A stretch of DNA of 64,000 bases from Arthrobacter sp. zg-Y1171 (GTDB taxonomy: Bacteria; Actinomycetota; Actinomycetes; Actinomycetales; Micrococcaceae), in contig NZ_CP104264.1 in the NCBI RefSeq assembly GCF_025244845.1, forward strand, positions 2,728,001 through 2,792,000, given 5' to 3'. Position numbers and translations under genes: made by a program. The notes beneath the pieces are model-generated. The model worked only from the letters and a program-made list of their open reading frames with translations. It was not told the DNA's origin and ran no database searches. Of the stretch, positions 34,045 through 41,956 are shown one piece after another (the first letter of the stretch is position 1; the number at the start of each line of letters is the position of its first letter).

Positions 34045-34081
34045 GTCGTCCCGGGCCCGGGTGCCCGGGACGACCCCTTTT
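34045..34081 (+). terminator. intra-operon terminator after the binding proteins
   Basis: GTCGTCCCGGGC (34045-34056) and GCCCGGGACGAC (34063-34074) form a 12-bp stem, followed by CCCTTTTCTT. It sits 15 bases after the second binding-protein stop and 23 bases before the permease ATG. Confidence 0.85.
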
Positions 34082-34103
34082 CTTCCTTGGAAGGCTCCCC
34101 ACT

Positions 34104-34889
34104 TTGAAACCCTCCACCCGCAGACGCCTGTTCCGGGGCGTCCTGTACGCCGTTTTCGTCATCGCACTCGTAGCCGTAGTGCTGGCTGCCGATTGGGAAG
34201 CCATCGGCGAGAACTTCTTCGACGCCGAGGTGGCCCGTGAGGCCTTCCCCACCATCATCACGGTGGCGGTCAAGAACACGATTATCTATACCGTTATTGC
34301 TTTCGCCGGCGGGCTCCTCCTGGGCCTGCTGCTGGCGCTGATGAAGCTTTCCCCGGTAGCGCCGTACCGCTGGGCCGCCACGGCCTACATCGAACTTTTC
34401 CGCGGGCTCCCCGCACTGCTGGTGATCTTCGGGTTCGCCTTCGCCGTGCCGATCGCCTTTGACTGGCGTCCGCCGGGAGGCAGCGCAGGCGCAGGGCTCC
34501 TGGCCCTGATCATCGTTTCCGGCGCCTATATCGCCGAAACCATCCGTGCCGGAATCCAGGCAGTGCCCTCCGGTCAGGCCGAGGCTGCCCGTTCGCTGGG
34601 CATGGGTCCGACCTGGACCATGATTTCCGTGACCCTGCCCCAGGCCTTCCGGATCATCACGCCGCCGCTGACCAACGAACTGGTCATCCTGATCAAGGAC
34701 ACTTCGCTGCTGTTCATTGCCGGTATGGCACTGCAGGACCGCGAGCTGACCACGTTTGCGCGTGACTCCGTGTCCCAGACCGCAAACGCCACACCCCTGG
34801 TGCTCGCTGCCCTGATGTACCTGATCATTACGCTGCCGCTGACCCAGCTGGTGGCAAAGCTCGAACGACACAACCAGAGAGGCAGGTAG
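34104..34889 (+). CDS. amino acid ABC transporter permease (HisM/GlnP type)
   Basis: A 261-residue membrane protein with five or six transmembrane segments and the BPD_transp_1 fold. The EAA-type loop is [20 protein letters not shown] (about residues 160-179), followed by QAFRIITPP. It couples to the ATPase encoded six bases downstream. One permease serving two binding proteins implies a homodimeric channel. The first 30 residues form a basic tail and first helix. Confidence 0.9.
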   Translation: MKPSTRRRLFRGVLYAVFVIALVAVVLAADWEAIGENFFDAEVAREAFPTIITVAVKNTIIYTVIAFAGGLLLGLLLALMKLSPVAPYRWAATAYIELFRGLPALLVIFGFAFAVPIAFDWRPPGGSAGAGLLALIIVSGAYIAETIRAGIQAVPSGQAEAARSLGMGPTWTMISVTLPQAFRIITPPLTNELVILIKDTSLLFIAGMALQDRELTTFARDSVSQTANATPLVLAALMYLIITLPLTQLVAKLERHNQRGR

Positions 34890-34894
34890 CAGCC

Positions 34895-35644
34895 ATGAGC
34901 GTCCCGAACACCACCGCCCCTGCCATCGAGGTCCGCAACCTTCACAAGTCCTTCGGAAGCAACGAGGTGCTGAAAGGCATCGACTTCCATGTAGACCAGG
35001 GCGAAGTGGTCTGCGTGATCGGTCCGTCCGGTTCCGGCAAGTCCACTCTGCTGCGCTGCGTCAACCGCCTGGAGGAGCCCACCAGCGGCACCGTCCTGGT
35101 GGAGGGCGTTGACATTACCCATCCGGACACGGACCTGGACAAGGTACGCACCCGGATCGGCATGGTCTTCCAGCAGTTCAATCTCTTCCCTCACCTGAAC
35201 GTGCTGCGCAACCTGACCCTGGCGCAGCGCCGGGCGAAGAAGCGCGGCCAGGAGGAAGCCACCAAGGTGGCGCTGAAGAACCTCGCCAAGGTGGGTCTGG
35301 AGGACCGTGCAACGGCCTTCCCCGCACAGCTCTCCGGCGGCCAGCAGCAGCGTGTGGCCATTGCCCGCGCACTGTCCATGGATCCGGACATGATGCTGTT
35401 CGACGAGCCGACCAGCGCCTTGGACCCGGAACTCGTTGGTGACGTGCTCGCCGTGATGCGCCAGCTTGCCGAGGAAGGCATGACCATGATGGTGGTGACC
35501 CACGAGATGGGCTTCGCCCGCGAAGTGGGCGACCGCGTTGTCTTCATGGACGGCGGTGTCGTCGTGGAGCAGGGCCGTCCCGAAGACGTCCTGGGCAACC
35601 CGCAGCACGAGCGCACCCGGGCGTTCCTCTCCAAGGTTCTCTAA
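34895..35644 (+). CDS. amino acid ABC transporter ATP-binding protein (GlnQ type)
   Basis: A 249-residue ATPase of the polar amino acid uptake family. Walker [10 protein letters not shown] (near 46-54), signature [15 protein letters not shown] (near 148), Walker [16 protein letters not shown] (near 168) and the switch histidine in [11 protein letters not shown] are all present. It energises import by the permease encoded directly upstream. Ended by a strong bidirectional terminator. Confidence 0.93.
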   Translation: MSVPNTTAPAIEVRNLHKSFGSNEVLKGIDFHVDQGEVVCVIGPSGSGKSTLLRCVNRLEEPTSGTVLVEGVDITHPDTDLDKVRTRIGMVFQQFNLFPHLNVLRNLTLAQRRAKKRGQEEATKVALKNLAKVGLEDRATAFPAQLSGGQQQRVAIARALSMDPDMMLFDEPTSALDPELVGDVLAVMRQLAEEGMTMMVVTHEMGFAREVGDRVVFMDGGVVVEQGRPEDVLGNPQHERTRAFLSKVL

Positions 35645-35661
35645 CCCGGTTCCCCCCAAAA

Positions 35662-35699
35662 AAAACAGCCCTTCCGGCTTTGTCCGGAAGGGCTGTTTT
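35662..35699. terminator. bidirectional terminator, ABC operon and LysR gene
   Basis: Arms of 16 bases (35662-35677 and 35684-35699) with loop CTTTGT; the stem is flanked by A-runs on the left and TTTTC on the right, so it works for both the ATPase gene and the convergent lysR gene. Confidence 0.92.
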
Positions 35700-35715
35700 C
35701 GTGGAATCACCGCTC

Positions 35716-36627
35716 CTATACGGGCTCCGGCGCAAGATCAGCCGCGCGGGCCCGGACCAGGTCAATGAAAGCCCTGGACCGGCGGGAAAGCCGCCGACGG
35801 CTTGACCATCCGATTCCCGCACGCTCCAGCGGCGGCGCCGGCACAACCCGCAGGGCCACAACCGGCAGGCCTTCATAGCTGGTGGATGTGCGGGGACGCT
35901 GGATGAACAGCGAATACCCTGCACCACGGGCTACCAATGAGCGGATGAATTCGAATTGCTGGCTGCGCAACCCGATCCGCGGAGACAGGCCCAACGACGA
36001 GAAATAGCCCAGAATATCGTCGGCAGACGGCGGCACGTCCATCAATAGCAGCGGTTCCTCTGCCAGGTCAGCTGCAGAGACGCTCGGCTGGGAGGCCAGC
36101 GGATGCTCCGGCGCGAGGATCGCGTGCATGCAGGTGTCATAAAGCGCCGCGGACTCCACGGAATCGAACTCATGCAGGTTGTAGGCCAGCACCAGGTCCA
36201 CCTCCCCGCGGGCCAGCTTCTCCACCAATTCCGAACGGCTGCCTGTGACTACGTCCAGCTTCACTTTGGGGTGATCGCGGGCAAAGTCCTGCCACAGGAG
36301 CGGAATCATGGTGGGGGCAAGGGACGGGAAGCAGCCGATTGTCAGCGTTCCGCTTAGCTCGGTCCCGCTGCCGAGCTGCTGGAGTTCCGCTACATCGTCC
36401 AAAATCGTTTCAACGCTGGCGAGGATGATCCGCCCGTTGGCAGTCAGATCGATCCCCTGGGCCTTGGTCCGGATACAGAGGGCGCTGCCCAGGGCCGATT
36501 CGAGGTCATCAAGGGCCGCTGCAACCGAAGAGCGCGAAACCCGCTCCGCTTCGGCTGCCGCACTGATGCTGCCGTTCAAAGCAACGGCCCGGAAATACTC
36601 GAGCTGGCGGAGGGTGAACTTCGGCAT
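35716..36627 (-). CDS. LysR-family transcriptional regulator
   Basis: A 303-residue LysR protein. The winged helix-turn-helix is at residues about 4-62 (FTLRQLEYFRAVALNGSISA, AAEAERVSRSSVAAALDDLE). The remainder is the periplasmic-binding-like effector domain, with TLTIGCFPSLAPTMIPLL near 95. Its ATG follows the MHS transporter stop by 24 bases and has SD GGGGAGG, so it may be co-transcribed with and control that transporter. The effector is unknown; a carboxylate is likely given the partner. Confidence 0.87.
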   Translation of the reverse strand: MPKFTLRQLEYFRAVALNGSISAAAEAERVSRSSVAAALDDLESALGSALCIRTKAQGIDLTANGRIILASVETILDDVAELQQLGSGTELSGTLTIGCFPSLAPTMIPLLWQDFARDHPKVKLDVVTGSRSELVEKLARGEVDLVLAYNLHEFDSVESAALYDTCMHAILAPEHPLASQPSVSAADLAEEPLLLMDVPPSADDILGYFSSLGLSPRIGLRSQQFEFIRSLVARGAGYSLFIQRPRTSTSYEGLPVVALRVVPAPPLERAGIGWSSRRRLSRRSRAFIDLVRARAADLAPEPV

Positions 36628-36651
36628 TGCCCGCCTCCCCGCTCGATCCGG

Positions 36652-37953
36652 CTACCGGAGCTCGGTGCCCTTGGTCTCGGGCATCTTGATGATGACCAAC
36701 GCGCTGATCAGGCACAAGACAACCATATAGGCGACGAAAATCCAATGAATGCCCTGACTCGACAACCACGTGTTCAGGTAGGGCGCGGTCCCGCCGAAGA
36801 TAGCCCCGGAGGTGGCATAGCCGATCCCGATGATGGTGGCGCGCAGCCGGGTGGGCACCAGCTCGGAGAACACTGCCCCGAGCGGTGCGCAGTTGGCCGC
36901 CAGCAGCACGGAGCCGATCGCCATCGTGCCGAACAGCGCAAGCGGATTGCCGCTGAGCATGCCTTCCAGCGGGAAGGCCATCAACGCAAAGCCGGCAGCG
37001 AAGACCATCAGCACCGGCCTGCGGCCCCACTTGTCCGAGAGCCTGCCCATGACAGGCACAGCCAGCAGGAACACCGACTGGCCCAGCAGCCCGGCCACGA
37101 GGGAGGCATTCGGATCCATCCCGAACTCCCGGGCCGCGTAGCCCGGCGCAAAAATGAACCAGGTGTAGAAGGCGACGACGCCGCTGATGGTCAGTCCGAC
37201 AATGCGCAGCAGGGCTGCCCGCTCCCGGCCCAGCTCGGCCAACACTGCCGAGAGGGTCGGACGCTCTCCGCCTGCGGCTTCCTTGGCCGCAGTGTGGACA
37301 TCGGATTCACTCATGGTCCGGCGGATGTAGATGGCATAAAGGCCAAGCACGGCCCCGACGGCGAAGGGAATACGCCAGCCGAAATCTGCCATCTGGTCTG
37401 CCGTGAAGAGAGCGGTCAGCAGCACGCCGAGGCCTGTGGCAAGCATTGTGCCGGCTGCCACTCCCAGCCACGGGGTGCTGGACCACAGCCCCCGCTTCTC
37501 CTTCGGTGCCATTTCCGCAAGATAGGTAAACGCCGATCCGGTTTCACCGCCGTGGGAGAGCCCCTGCAGCATTCGTGCCAGCAACAGGATGACCGCGGCG
37601 AAAGCCCCCACCGATTCAAAGGTGGGCGCCACGGCGATCGCGAGGCTTCCCACCGCCGCAAGCAGGATGGCAAGGGTGAGGCTGAAGCGCCGGCCCCGCT
37701 CGTCCGCAATCCGGCCGAAGACCCAGCCGCCCACCGGACGCATGAGGAATCCAACGGCAAAGACGGCGAGGGTTGAAAGCAGGCTGGAAATCGGGTCATC
37801 GGAAACGAAGAACTGGGCCGCAAAGAAGGGCGCGAAGATCGCATAGATGTTCCAGTCGAACCATTCGAGTGCGTTGCCGATGTTTACGGCCAGCAGATCC
37901 TTGCCTTTCCGCCCCCTGGCGCGGGGTGGAGCGGTCTCGTAACTCTGCGTCAT
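36652..37953 (-). CDS. MFS metabolite:H+ symporter (MHS family)
   Basis: A 433-residue transporter with 12 predicted membrane helices. The MHS features are VNIGNALEWFDWNIYAIFA near 24, the loop GRIADERGRRFSLTLAILL near 80 and MLQGLSHGGETGSAFTYLAE near 127. MHS members carry citrate, 2-oxoglutarate, shikimate or proline/betaine. The substrate here is not determined. SD GAGGAG precedes the ATG by five bases. First gene of a two-gene unit with lysR, and divergent from the DUF3237 gene. Confidence 0.88.
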   Translation of the reverse strand: MTQSYETAPPRARGRKGKDLLAVNIGNALEWFDWNIYAIFAPFFAAQFFVSDDPISSLLSTLAVFAVGFLMRPVGGWVFGRIADERGRRFSLTLAILLAAVGSLAIAVAPTFESVGAFAAVILLLARMLQGLSHGGETGSAFTYLAEMAPKEKRGLWSSTPWLGVAAGTMLATGLGVLLTALFTADQMADFGWRIPFAVGAVLGLYAIYIRRTMSESDVHTAAKEAAGGERPTLSAVLAELGRERAALLRIVGLTISGVVAFYTWFIFAPGYAAREFGMDPNASLVAGLLGQSVFLLAVPVMGRLSDKWGRRPVLMVFAAGFALMAFPLEGMLSGNPLALFGTMAIGSVLLAANCAPLGAVFSELVPTRLRATIIGIGYATSGAIFGGTAPYLNTWLSSQGIHWIFVAYMVVLCLISALVIIKMPETKGTELR

Positions 37954-38094
37954 TGCGGCTCCTCATCGAGCGGGTGGACTCATGTCCTCACAGTGTCGCC
38001 GTGACCGTTGAAAACCTCAACGAGTTATTTCCACCATGCCATGTCGGAAATACAGCCATCCCGGCTGCCCTCCGGCAGAGGTACCGTCAAAGCC

Positions 38095-38715
38095 ATGACG
38101 ACGCAGACATCCGGCACCGGCAGCAGCGGCGCTGACAGCTCCCGCGGCACGGGCGAATCGGTCCCCCCGGCGACGGGAGAAGCTCCGGGAGAAACCCCGG
38201 CCCCGGCGGCGGGCGCCTCCACGGCCCCGGCTGCAGCATCACACGATGCCCAGCCGCCCAGCACCCCGGGAATGGTTTTCCTGGCCACCTTCGTCATCGA
38301 TATCGGGGAACCCCTCGAAATCGGGCCCACCACCGAAGGCACCAGACGCCTTATCCCGATCCTCGGGGGCACGGTCCGGGGCCCGCTGCTCAACGGCAAG
38401 GTCCTGCCGGGCGGAGCGGACTTCCAACTGCTGCGCTCAGCTACCCTCACTGAGCTCGAAGCCAAGTATTCGATCGAGACGGACAGCGGAGAGCGGATCT
38501 ACGTCACCAATTTCGGCGTTCGGTCTGGATCAGCCGAGGACATTGCCGCGTTGGTGCGCGGCGACGAAGTCGATCCCGCACGCATCTACTTTCGATGCAC
38601 GCCCCGGCTGCTCTCGGGCGGACCCGAATGGGCCTGGCTATCCTCCCGCATCCTCGTTGGTTCGGGTACGAGGCTTCCCTCGGCGGTTCGGATCAGCATC
38701 TGGGTCCTCGACTAG
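38095..38715 (+). CDS. DUF3237 family protein
   Basis: A 206-residue protein whose last 150 residues match the DUF3237 family, a small beta-barrel of unknown function. Visible elements are FVIDIGEPLEIGPTTEGTRR (near 64) and GAD FQLLRSATLTELEAKYSIE in mid-domain and YFRCTPRLLSG near the end. The first 55 residues are Ser/Gly/Pro/Ala-rich and probably disordered. TACCGT ends seven bases before the chosen ATG, so a leaderless start is plausible; ATG at 38041 or 38008 would add up to 29 residues. Divergent from the MHS transporter. Confidence 0.75.
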   Translation: MTTQTSGTGSSGADSSRGTGESVPPATGEAPGETPAPAAGASTAPAAASHDAQPPSTPGMVFLATFVIDIGEPLEIGPTTEGTRRLIPILGGTVRGPLLNGKVLPGGADFQLLRSATLTELEAKYSIETDSGERIYVTNFGVRSGSAEDIAALVRGDEVDPARIYFRCTPRLLSGGPEWAWLSSRILVGSGTRLPSAVRISIWVLD

Positions 38716-38761
38716 GTGGAGGATGCGCGAAGCGACGTTTTCCAGCCCTACCCGCGCAGCA

Positions 38762-40528
38762 CTAGCTCCGCACCGCTGCCCCCACAGCCGACTGCACCTG
38801 CTGATGCAGGCTGCGCAGCGTCTGGCGCGCGGTGCGTACTTCCAGCACCGACCGTCCGCAGACAGGTTCGGCCAGGGCGGCTTCGAGTTCGTCGGCAGAG
38901 CGGATCACTTGGTGCCGGACACCGTAGCCGCGGCACAGTGCGGCCAGATCGGCCCGGTGCGGTGTCCCGAAGAATCGTTCCACCAAGGCCGTGTACCGGG
39001 GGTCCTCCCCCAGTGCACCATGTTCGAGGACGGAGAAAATGCCGCCGCCGGCGTCGTTCAACACGATGATCTGCAGGTCCGGCTCATCCTCCCCGTCGCC
39101 AAGGAGCAGGGCACCGGCGTCGTGCAGGAATGTGAGGTCACCCAGCAGCAGCCGGGTGGGAATGCCGTTGGCGAGCGCAATGCCCGTGGCCGTGGAAATG
39201 GTCCCGTCGATTCCGGCCAGGCCGCGGTTGGCGTACACGTCCAGCGGATGCCAGCCCGGAGAGGCAACCAGGTCCATGTCCCGGATGACGTTGGAGGAAC
39301 CGAGTACCAGGTTGGCGTCTGCAGCGTCCCACACCAGGTCCGCGACCTGCAGGCCTGTGAGTCCGGCCTCCTGTTCCAGCAGGTTGTTCAGCGTGTTCAT
39401 GGCCGCTTCCGAGGCCGTCCGCCACTGCTCAAGCCAGCCGGGCGCACCGGTTCCGGCGAACTCGAAGAGTCCGGGAATGTCGCTGATGATGGTTTCCGGA
39501 CGCCGTCCCTCGGTAAACCAGTTCACCGGCCGGGGCAGATAAAGGGCTTTTTCGACGTCGGTACGAGCCAGCAGTCCGGCTACCGGACGGGAGAGCGTGG
39601 GGCGGCCGAACACCACAACGCGTTCAATCATCGGGCCGAGTTCCGGCAGCAGCAAACGGTACGCACCCACGGCGTTGGGACCGAAGCGGGCGTTGGAGGA
39701 CGGTTCCGCCAGCAGCGGCAGCCCGGCACGCAGGGCAAAGAGCGCAGCGAGCTCCCCGGCGCCGTCGCCCGCCACCACCACGGTGCGGTGAGCGCCGGGA
39801 ATCGGCGGATCGGCGGCGGGGACCCGGTCCTCCGCCGGGACCGGTGCGGAGGCAGGCAAAGCCTCCGGAATGGAACCGGATTCGAGGAACAAGGGGTCGG
39901 TTTCGCCGGGCGTCAGCGGATCCCGGAACTGGAGGTTCACGTGCACCGGTCCCACGGGAATGCCGTTGCCGAGGCGGGCCAGGGCGGCGGAAATGGCTTC
40001 GGCAGGATCGGTGCCGGCCTCCACATCCGCAGCCGTCACCGGGAAGTGCGCAAAGAGGCCCGGCTGCACGGTGGTTTGGTTGGCGCCGGTGCCGTGCAGC
40101 TCGGCCGGCCTGTCCGCGGAGAGGACCACCAGCGGAACGCCGCCATGGTGGGCTTCCATCACGGCAGGCATCAGTTCACCCACGGCAGTGCCCGACGTCG
40201 TCACGACGGCTGCGGGACGGCGCCCGCCGCGCGCCAGGCCGAGGGCAGTAAAGCCGGCAACCCGTTCATCTATCCGTACGTGCACCCGCATCCGGTCCTG
40301 CAGTTCCGCTTCCGCCAGCGCGTAGGCCAGCGGTGCGCTGCGCGATCCCGGGGCCAGGACGACGTCGCGCACTCCTGCGGAAGCCAGGGCGGCGACGGCG
40401 GAGCGGGCTGCCTGCAGGGAGCTCAATCCGGTCCGCGTCCCATCTACCGGGTCAGGAGTGCCTGCCGCAGAGGAGGCAGACGGCCCGGATGCGGGGGACG
40501 GGTTGGGAGACTTCGGGGTTCCGTTCAC
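38762..40528 (-). CDS. menD: SEPHCHC synthase (menaquinone)
   Basis: ThDP-dependent enzyme of 588 residues that joins 2-oxoglutarate and isochorismate to SEPHCHC. The N-terminal VVLAPGSRSAPLAYAL (near 60), RIDERVAGFTALGLARG (near 85) with the ThDP glutamate, TSGTAVGELMPAVMEAHHG (near 115) and the ThDP/Mg site GDLTFLHDAGALLLG then IIVLNDAGGGIFS (near 445-485) are all MenD-typical. Start is GTG 40528 after AGGATGGAAGG. It converges with the DUF3237 gene and is divergent from the tartrate dehydrogenase gene. Confidence 0.93.
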   Translation of the reverse strand: MNGTPKSPNPSPASGPSASSAAGTPDPVDGTRTGLSSLQAARSAVAALASAGVRDVVLAPGSRSAPLAYALAEAELQDRMRVHVRIDERVAGFTALGLARGGRRPAAVVTTSGTAVGELMPAVMEAHHGGVPLVVLSADRPAELHGTGANQTTVQPGLFAHFPVTAADVEAGTDPAEAISAALARLGNGIPVGPVHVNLQFRDPLTPGETDPLFLESGSIPEALPASAPVPAEDRVPAADPPIPGAHRTVVVAGDGAGELAALFALRAGLPLLAEPSSNARFGPNAVGAYRLLLPELGPMIERVVVFGRPTLSRPVAGLLARTDVEKALYLPRPVNWFTEGRRPETIISDIPGLFEFAGTGAPGWLEQWRTASEAAMNTLNNLLEQEAGLTGLQVADLVWDAADANLVLGSSNVIRDMDLVASPGWHPLDVYANRGLAGIDGTISTATGIALANGIPTRLLLGDLTFLHDAGALLLGDGEDEPDLQIIVLNDAGGGIFSVLEHGALGEDPRYTALVERFFGTPHRADLAALCRGYGVRHQVIRSADELEAALAEPVCGRSVLEVRTARQTLRSLHQQVQSAVGAAVRS

Positions 40529-40689
40529 CCTTCCATCCTAGGGTTCGGGACATCCGGGCCGTAGCAGCCACAGTGCAGGGTCGCTGGGCATGGGCTCCCG
40601 ATCCGAGCTGCACGCCGAGCCGAATCCCTTCTTTCTGAACGGGACATAATGCTTTGCCCGGAAGGTCTAACCGTAGCTTCGCGCCGTCC

Positions 40690-40695
40690 CTACAC
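40690..40695 (+). promoter_or_regulatory. -10 box of the dehydrogenase-symporter unit
   Basis: TACACT on the plus strand, 63 bases before the dehydrogenase ATG. The -35 region is indistinct. The remaining 230-bp intergenic stretch to menD shows no gene. Confidence 0.4.
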
Positions 40696-40758
40696 TGTTG
40701 GAACCAGCACCTTGAGACTCGTTCGGCGCACAGGCGCGCCGAGACCGGAAGGTCCGCT

Positions 40759-41847
40759 ATGACGCAGACCCACAGAATCGCAACCATCGCCGGAGACGGG
40801 ATCGGACAGGAAGTGGTGCCCGAAGGAATGCGGGCGTTGGCCGCCGCAGCTGAGGCTTTTGACTTCACCCTGAAAAGCACCGACTTCGATTTTGCCAACG
40901 GCGACTACTACCTCAAGCACGGCAGGATGCTGCCCGACAACTGGGTTGAGCAGCTTGAGGGTTTCGACGCCATCTTTTTCGGCGCTGTCGGTTCCCCTGA
41001 GACGGTTCCGGACCATATATCCCTGTGGGGAAGCCTCCTCCAGTTTCGCCGCCACTTCGACCAGTACGTCAACCTCCGCCCGGTGAAGCTGCTGGCCGGA
41101 GTTCGGAGTCCGCTGGCCGGACGCCGGCCCGGGGAGATCGACTTTTACGTTGTCCGCGAGAACACCGAGGGCGAGTACTCCAGCATTGGCGGGCGGATGT
41201 TCGAGGGCACCGACAGGGAAACGGTGATCCAGGAAACGGTCATGACCCGGACCGGTGTGGACCGCATCCTCAAGTACGCATTCGACCTGGCCCGCAGCCG
41301 GCCCAAGAAGCACCTGACCTCCGCCACCAAAAGCAACGGAATTTCGGTGACCATGCCGTACTGGGACGAGCGGGTAGCTCGAATGTCCGGCAAGTACGCA
41401 GATGTGAGGATCGACAGCTACCACATCGACATCCTTACGGCGCACTTCGTGCTGCATCCCGAAAGGTTTGACGTGGTCGTGGCCAGCAACCTCTTCGGCG
41501 ACATCCTCTCGGACCTGGGCCCGGCATGCACGGGCACCATCGGCGTCGCACCCAGCGGCAACATAAACCCCGAACGCCGCTTCCCGAGCCTTTTCGAACC
41601 TGTCCACGGATCCGCTCCGGACATTGCCGGCCAGGGGATCGCGAATCCCATCGGCCAGATCTGGAGCGCGTCCATGATGCTGCAGCACCTGGGCGAGCAG
41701 GCAGCAGCAGCCGCCGTGGTCCAGGCGTTCGAGAACGTGCTGGCCCGGTCAGACGTCTCCCTCACGCCCGATCTCGGCGGCAGCGGAACCACCGAACAGC
41801 TGGGAAAGGCCATAGCCGATGAAATCAGTGCCGTAGCCGCCGGATAA
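40759..41847 (+). CDS. tartrate/D-malate dehydrogenase (isocitrate/isopropylmalate fold)
   Basis: A 362-residue beta-decarboxylating dehydrogenase. IATIAGDGIGQEVVPEGMR is at the N-terminus; GAVGSPETVPDHISLWGSLL near 78 with the LLQFRRHFDQYVNLRPVKLL segment, DFYVVRENTEGEYSSIGGRM near 133, and SNLFGDILSDLGPACTG near 240 are in place. The substitution pattern fits tartrate dehydrogenase or D-malate dehydrogenase rather than LeuB. SD GGAAGG precedes ATG 40759. Adjacent to a dicarboxylate symporter, supporting C4 hydroxy-acid catabolism. Confidence 0.87.
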   Translation: MTQTHRIATIAGDGIGQEVVPEGMRALAAAAEAFDFTLKSTDFDFANGDYYLKHGRMLPDNWVEQLEGFDAIFFGAVGSPETVPDHISLWGSLLQFRRHFDQYVNLRPVKLLAGVRSPLAGRRPGEIDFYVVRENTEGEYSSIGGRMFEGTDRETVIQETVMTRTGVDRILKYAFDLARSRPKKHLTSATKSNGISVTMPYWDERVARMSGKYADVRIDSYHIDILTAHFVLHPERFDVVVASNLFGDILSDLGPACTGTIGVAPSGNINPERRFPSLFEPVHGSAPDIAGQGIANPIGQIWSASMMLQHLGEQAAAAAVVQAFENVLARSDVSLTPDLGGSGTTEQLGKAIADEISAVAAG

Positions 41848-41902
41848 CCCGAAGGGGTTTCGACGGTCGTATGTTGCCGCTTCAGCTCCACGGCGGCACA
41901 CC

Positions 41903-41918
41903 ACGGGCCGCGGCCCGT
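41903..41918. repeat. 16-bp perfect palindrome
   Basis: ACGGGCCGCGGCCCGT, in the 109-bp gap between the dehydrogenase and symporter genes. It may be a regulator site or RNA hairpin. A flanking imperfect repeat (TTCGACGG near 41864, CCGTCGAA near 41915) encloses it. Confidence 0.6.
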
Positions 41919-41956
41919 CGAACCGAGAAAATGCACCCAATATGCGGAGGACGAAG

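Noticed and set aside
38246..40564. Long open frame on the plus strand opposite menD
   Set aside because: An antisense shadow typical of GC-rich DNA; menD on the minus strand has full family motifs and the plus frame has none.
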